Positions 6,849 to 7,689 of a DNA stretch of 7,689 nucleotides are shown here, piece after piece. The stretch covers positions 1 to 7,689 of the forward strand of contig JACMLK010000003.1 of NCBI GenBank assembly GCA_014379665.1, read 5' to 3'. The translations under genes were made by a program, and so were the position numbers. The stretch is from Saprospiraceae bacterium (GTDB lineage Bacteria > Bacteroidota > Bacteroidia > Chitinophagales > Saprospiraceae). Position 1 is the stretch's first letter; the number at the start of each line of letters is the position of its first letter. Below the pieces are notes generated by a model. The model ran no database searches. It saw only the letters and a list, made by a program, of their open reading frames with translations, and was not told the DNA's origin.

Positions 6849-6907
6849 TAACTGCTGATTCATTCATTCCATCATCTCCAATCTTTAGTACTGTTTGAGC
6901 CAAAACC

Positions 6908-6979
6908 AACCCGCAAACCCCCCAATTCGCTAATTCGCTAACTCCCTAACTCGCCAACCTCCCAACCCGCCAACTCGCC
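6908..6979. repeat. Nine tandem copies of an 8-bp unit
   Basis: In register from 6908 the octamers are AACCCGCA, AACCCCCC, AATTCGCT, AATTCGCT, AACTCCCT, AACTCGCC, AACCTCCC, AACCCGCC and AACTCGCC (consensus about AACYCGCC). The strand is almost free of G. Eight is not a multiple of three and no gene covers it, so it is an intergenic minisatellite prone to slippage. It sits between the divergent antitoxin and TonB-receptor genes, ending 124 bases before the receptor start. I recall similar octamer arrays in other Bacteroidota intergenic regions. Confidence 0.85.
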
Positions 6980-7103
6980 TCCCGGTCTTCCCGAAAAAGG
7001 AAACCACATCTAATCCCCACACCCATAAATCCAAATTCTATTTTCCAAACGTATATAACTCAGACCGTTGTTTCCTGATTTTACAACTTAAAACCTGAAC
7101 CGT

Positions 7104-7689
7104 ATGAGATTTATTTACATCATTTTTATTAGCATCATAAGTTCACTTTCCTCCGCCCAATCTATCAAAGGTGTCATCAAAGACAATGCCGGAAACCCTA
7201 TAGATTTTGCCATGATTACGATTAATGCATCAACGGAACATGTACACAGTGATCAATTTGGCAGATATACCCTAAATGCTGTAGCCAAAGGAGATTCTTT
7301 GGTAATCACTCATATATTTTTTGAAACTCAAACTATAATTATTGATGATACCAATAATAATTCGATAGTCACCATATTACAAAATAAAAATTTTGATCTA
7401 AACGAGGTGACGATCACACCTGATGTTCAGGCAACTAAAACAATATCGAATATTGATCTGGAGACCAATCCCGTTAATAACTCACAGGAATTACTACGTC
7501 GTGTACCCGGACTTATCATAGGGCAACATGCCGGGGGTGGTAAAGCTGAACAGATATTTTTGCGCGGATTTGACATAGACCATGGTACGGATATTAATTT
7601 GTCTGTAGACGGCTTACCCATAAACCTGGTCACACATGCGCATGGTCAGGGATATGCGGACATGCATTTTATCATACCGGAAATTATTG
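7104..7689 (+). CDS. TonB-dependent receptor (3' partial): signal peptide, carboxypeptidase-like domain, plug domain
   Basis: 195 complete codons are visible from ATG 7104, and the frame runs off the window end. Residues 1-18 are a signal peptide (MRFIYIIFISII..., cleavage SSA-QS). Residues 20-83 are a CarboxypepD_reg-like domain (IKGVIKDNAGNPIDFAMI, DQFGRYTL) typical of Bacteroidota receptors. Residues about 99-195 begin the plug domain: LNEVTIT as the TonB-box-like region, QELLRRVPGLIIG, FLRGFDIDHGTDINLSVDG and NLVTHAHGQGYADMHF. The product would be an outer-membrane active transporter energised by TonB-ExbBD. No SusD partner is visible because the window ends. The histidine-rich segment HAHGQGYAD looks characteristic of a subfamily whose substrate I cannot name. 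No convincing TAnnTTTG promoter was found in the 124 bases upstream. Confidence 0.92.
   Translation, partial: MRFIYIIFISIISSLSSAQSIKGVIKDNAGNPIDFAMITINASTEHVHSDQFGRYTLNAVAKGDSLVITHIFFETQTIIIDDTNNNSIVTILQNKNFDLNEVTITPDVQATKTISNIDLETNPVNNSQELLRRVPGLIIGQHAGGGKAEQIFLRGFDIDHGTDINLSVDGLPINLVTHAHGQGYADMHFIIPEII

Noticed and set aside
7427..7633. Minus-strand open frame of 68 codons inside the TonB receptor
   Set aside because: It is a shadow of the receptor coding sequence, without any recognisable domain or promoter.

Overview
The window looks like chromosome of a low-GC member of the Bacteroidota, and the style of the secreted proteins suggests the Saprospiraceae or a relative (inference). Three things support this. 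Two proteins end in recognisable type IX secretion (T9SS) type A sorting domains. One is the start of a TonB-dependent receptor with an N-terminal carboxypeptidase-regulatory-like domain. One promoter fits the Bacteroidota pattern TTG-N20-TAnnTTTG. No tRNA, rRNA, CRISPR array or insertion sequence was seen.

Positions 1-5703 hold three + strand genes for cell-surface or secreted proteins. The first, cut by the window start, is a repeat adhesin: an array of almost identical 92-residue Ig/HYR-like modules, then a divergent module, a conserved C-terminal domain and a dockerin-like doublet. It is followed by a 19-bp hairpin. Two T9SS cargo proteins come next. They share a paralogous N-terminal domain with eight conserved cysteines and end in FN3-like and T9SS type A domains. 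The second also has a central region of about 290 residues that I do not recognise. A nested palindrome separates these two genes.

Positions 5704-6800 are a decaying, repeat-rich region. A + strand remnant of an outer-membrane beta-barrel gene is interrupted by TGA codons. A 21-bp tandem repeat follows, which on the minus strand reads as a heptad, coiled-coil-like peptide. Next, on the minus strand, is a type II toxin-antitoxin pair of the YoeB/Txe kind. The antitoxin is intact with a good promoter, but the toxin carries a nonsense codon at position 21 while its expected catalytic residues remain.

Positions 6783-7103 lie between divergent genes and contain the antitoxin promoter, a GC-rich palindrome and nine tandem copies of an 8-bp unit. 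From 7104 to the window end runs the start of a TonB-dependent receptor (signal peptide, carboxypeptidase-like domain, plug domain).

The first three genes plausibly make extracellular or surface-anchored products exported by one cell-envelope route. The toxin-antitoxin remnant and the receptor are separate units. The least described material is the shared eight-cysteine domain, the central region of the third gene and the heptad-encoding minisatellite.
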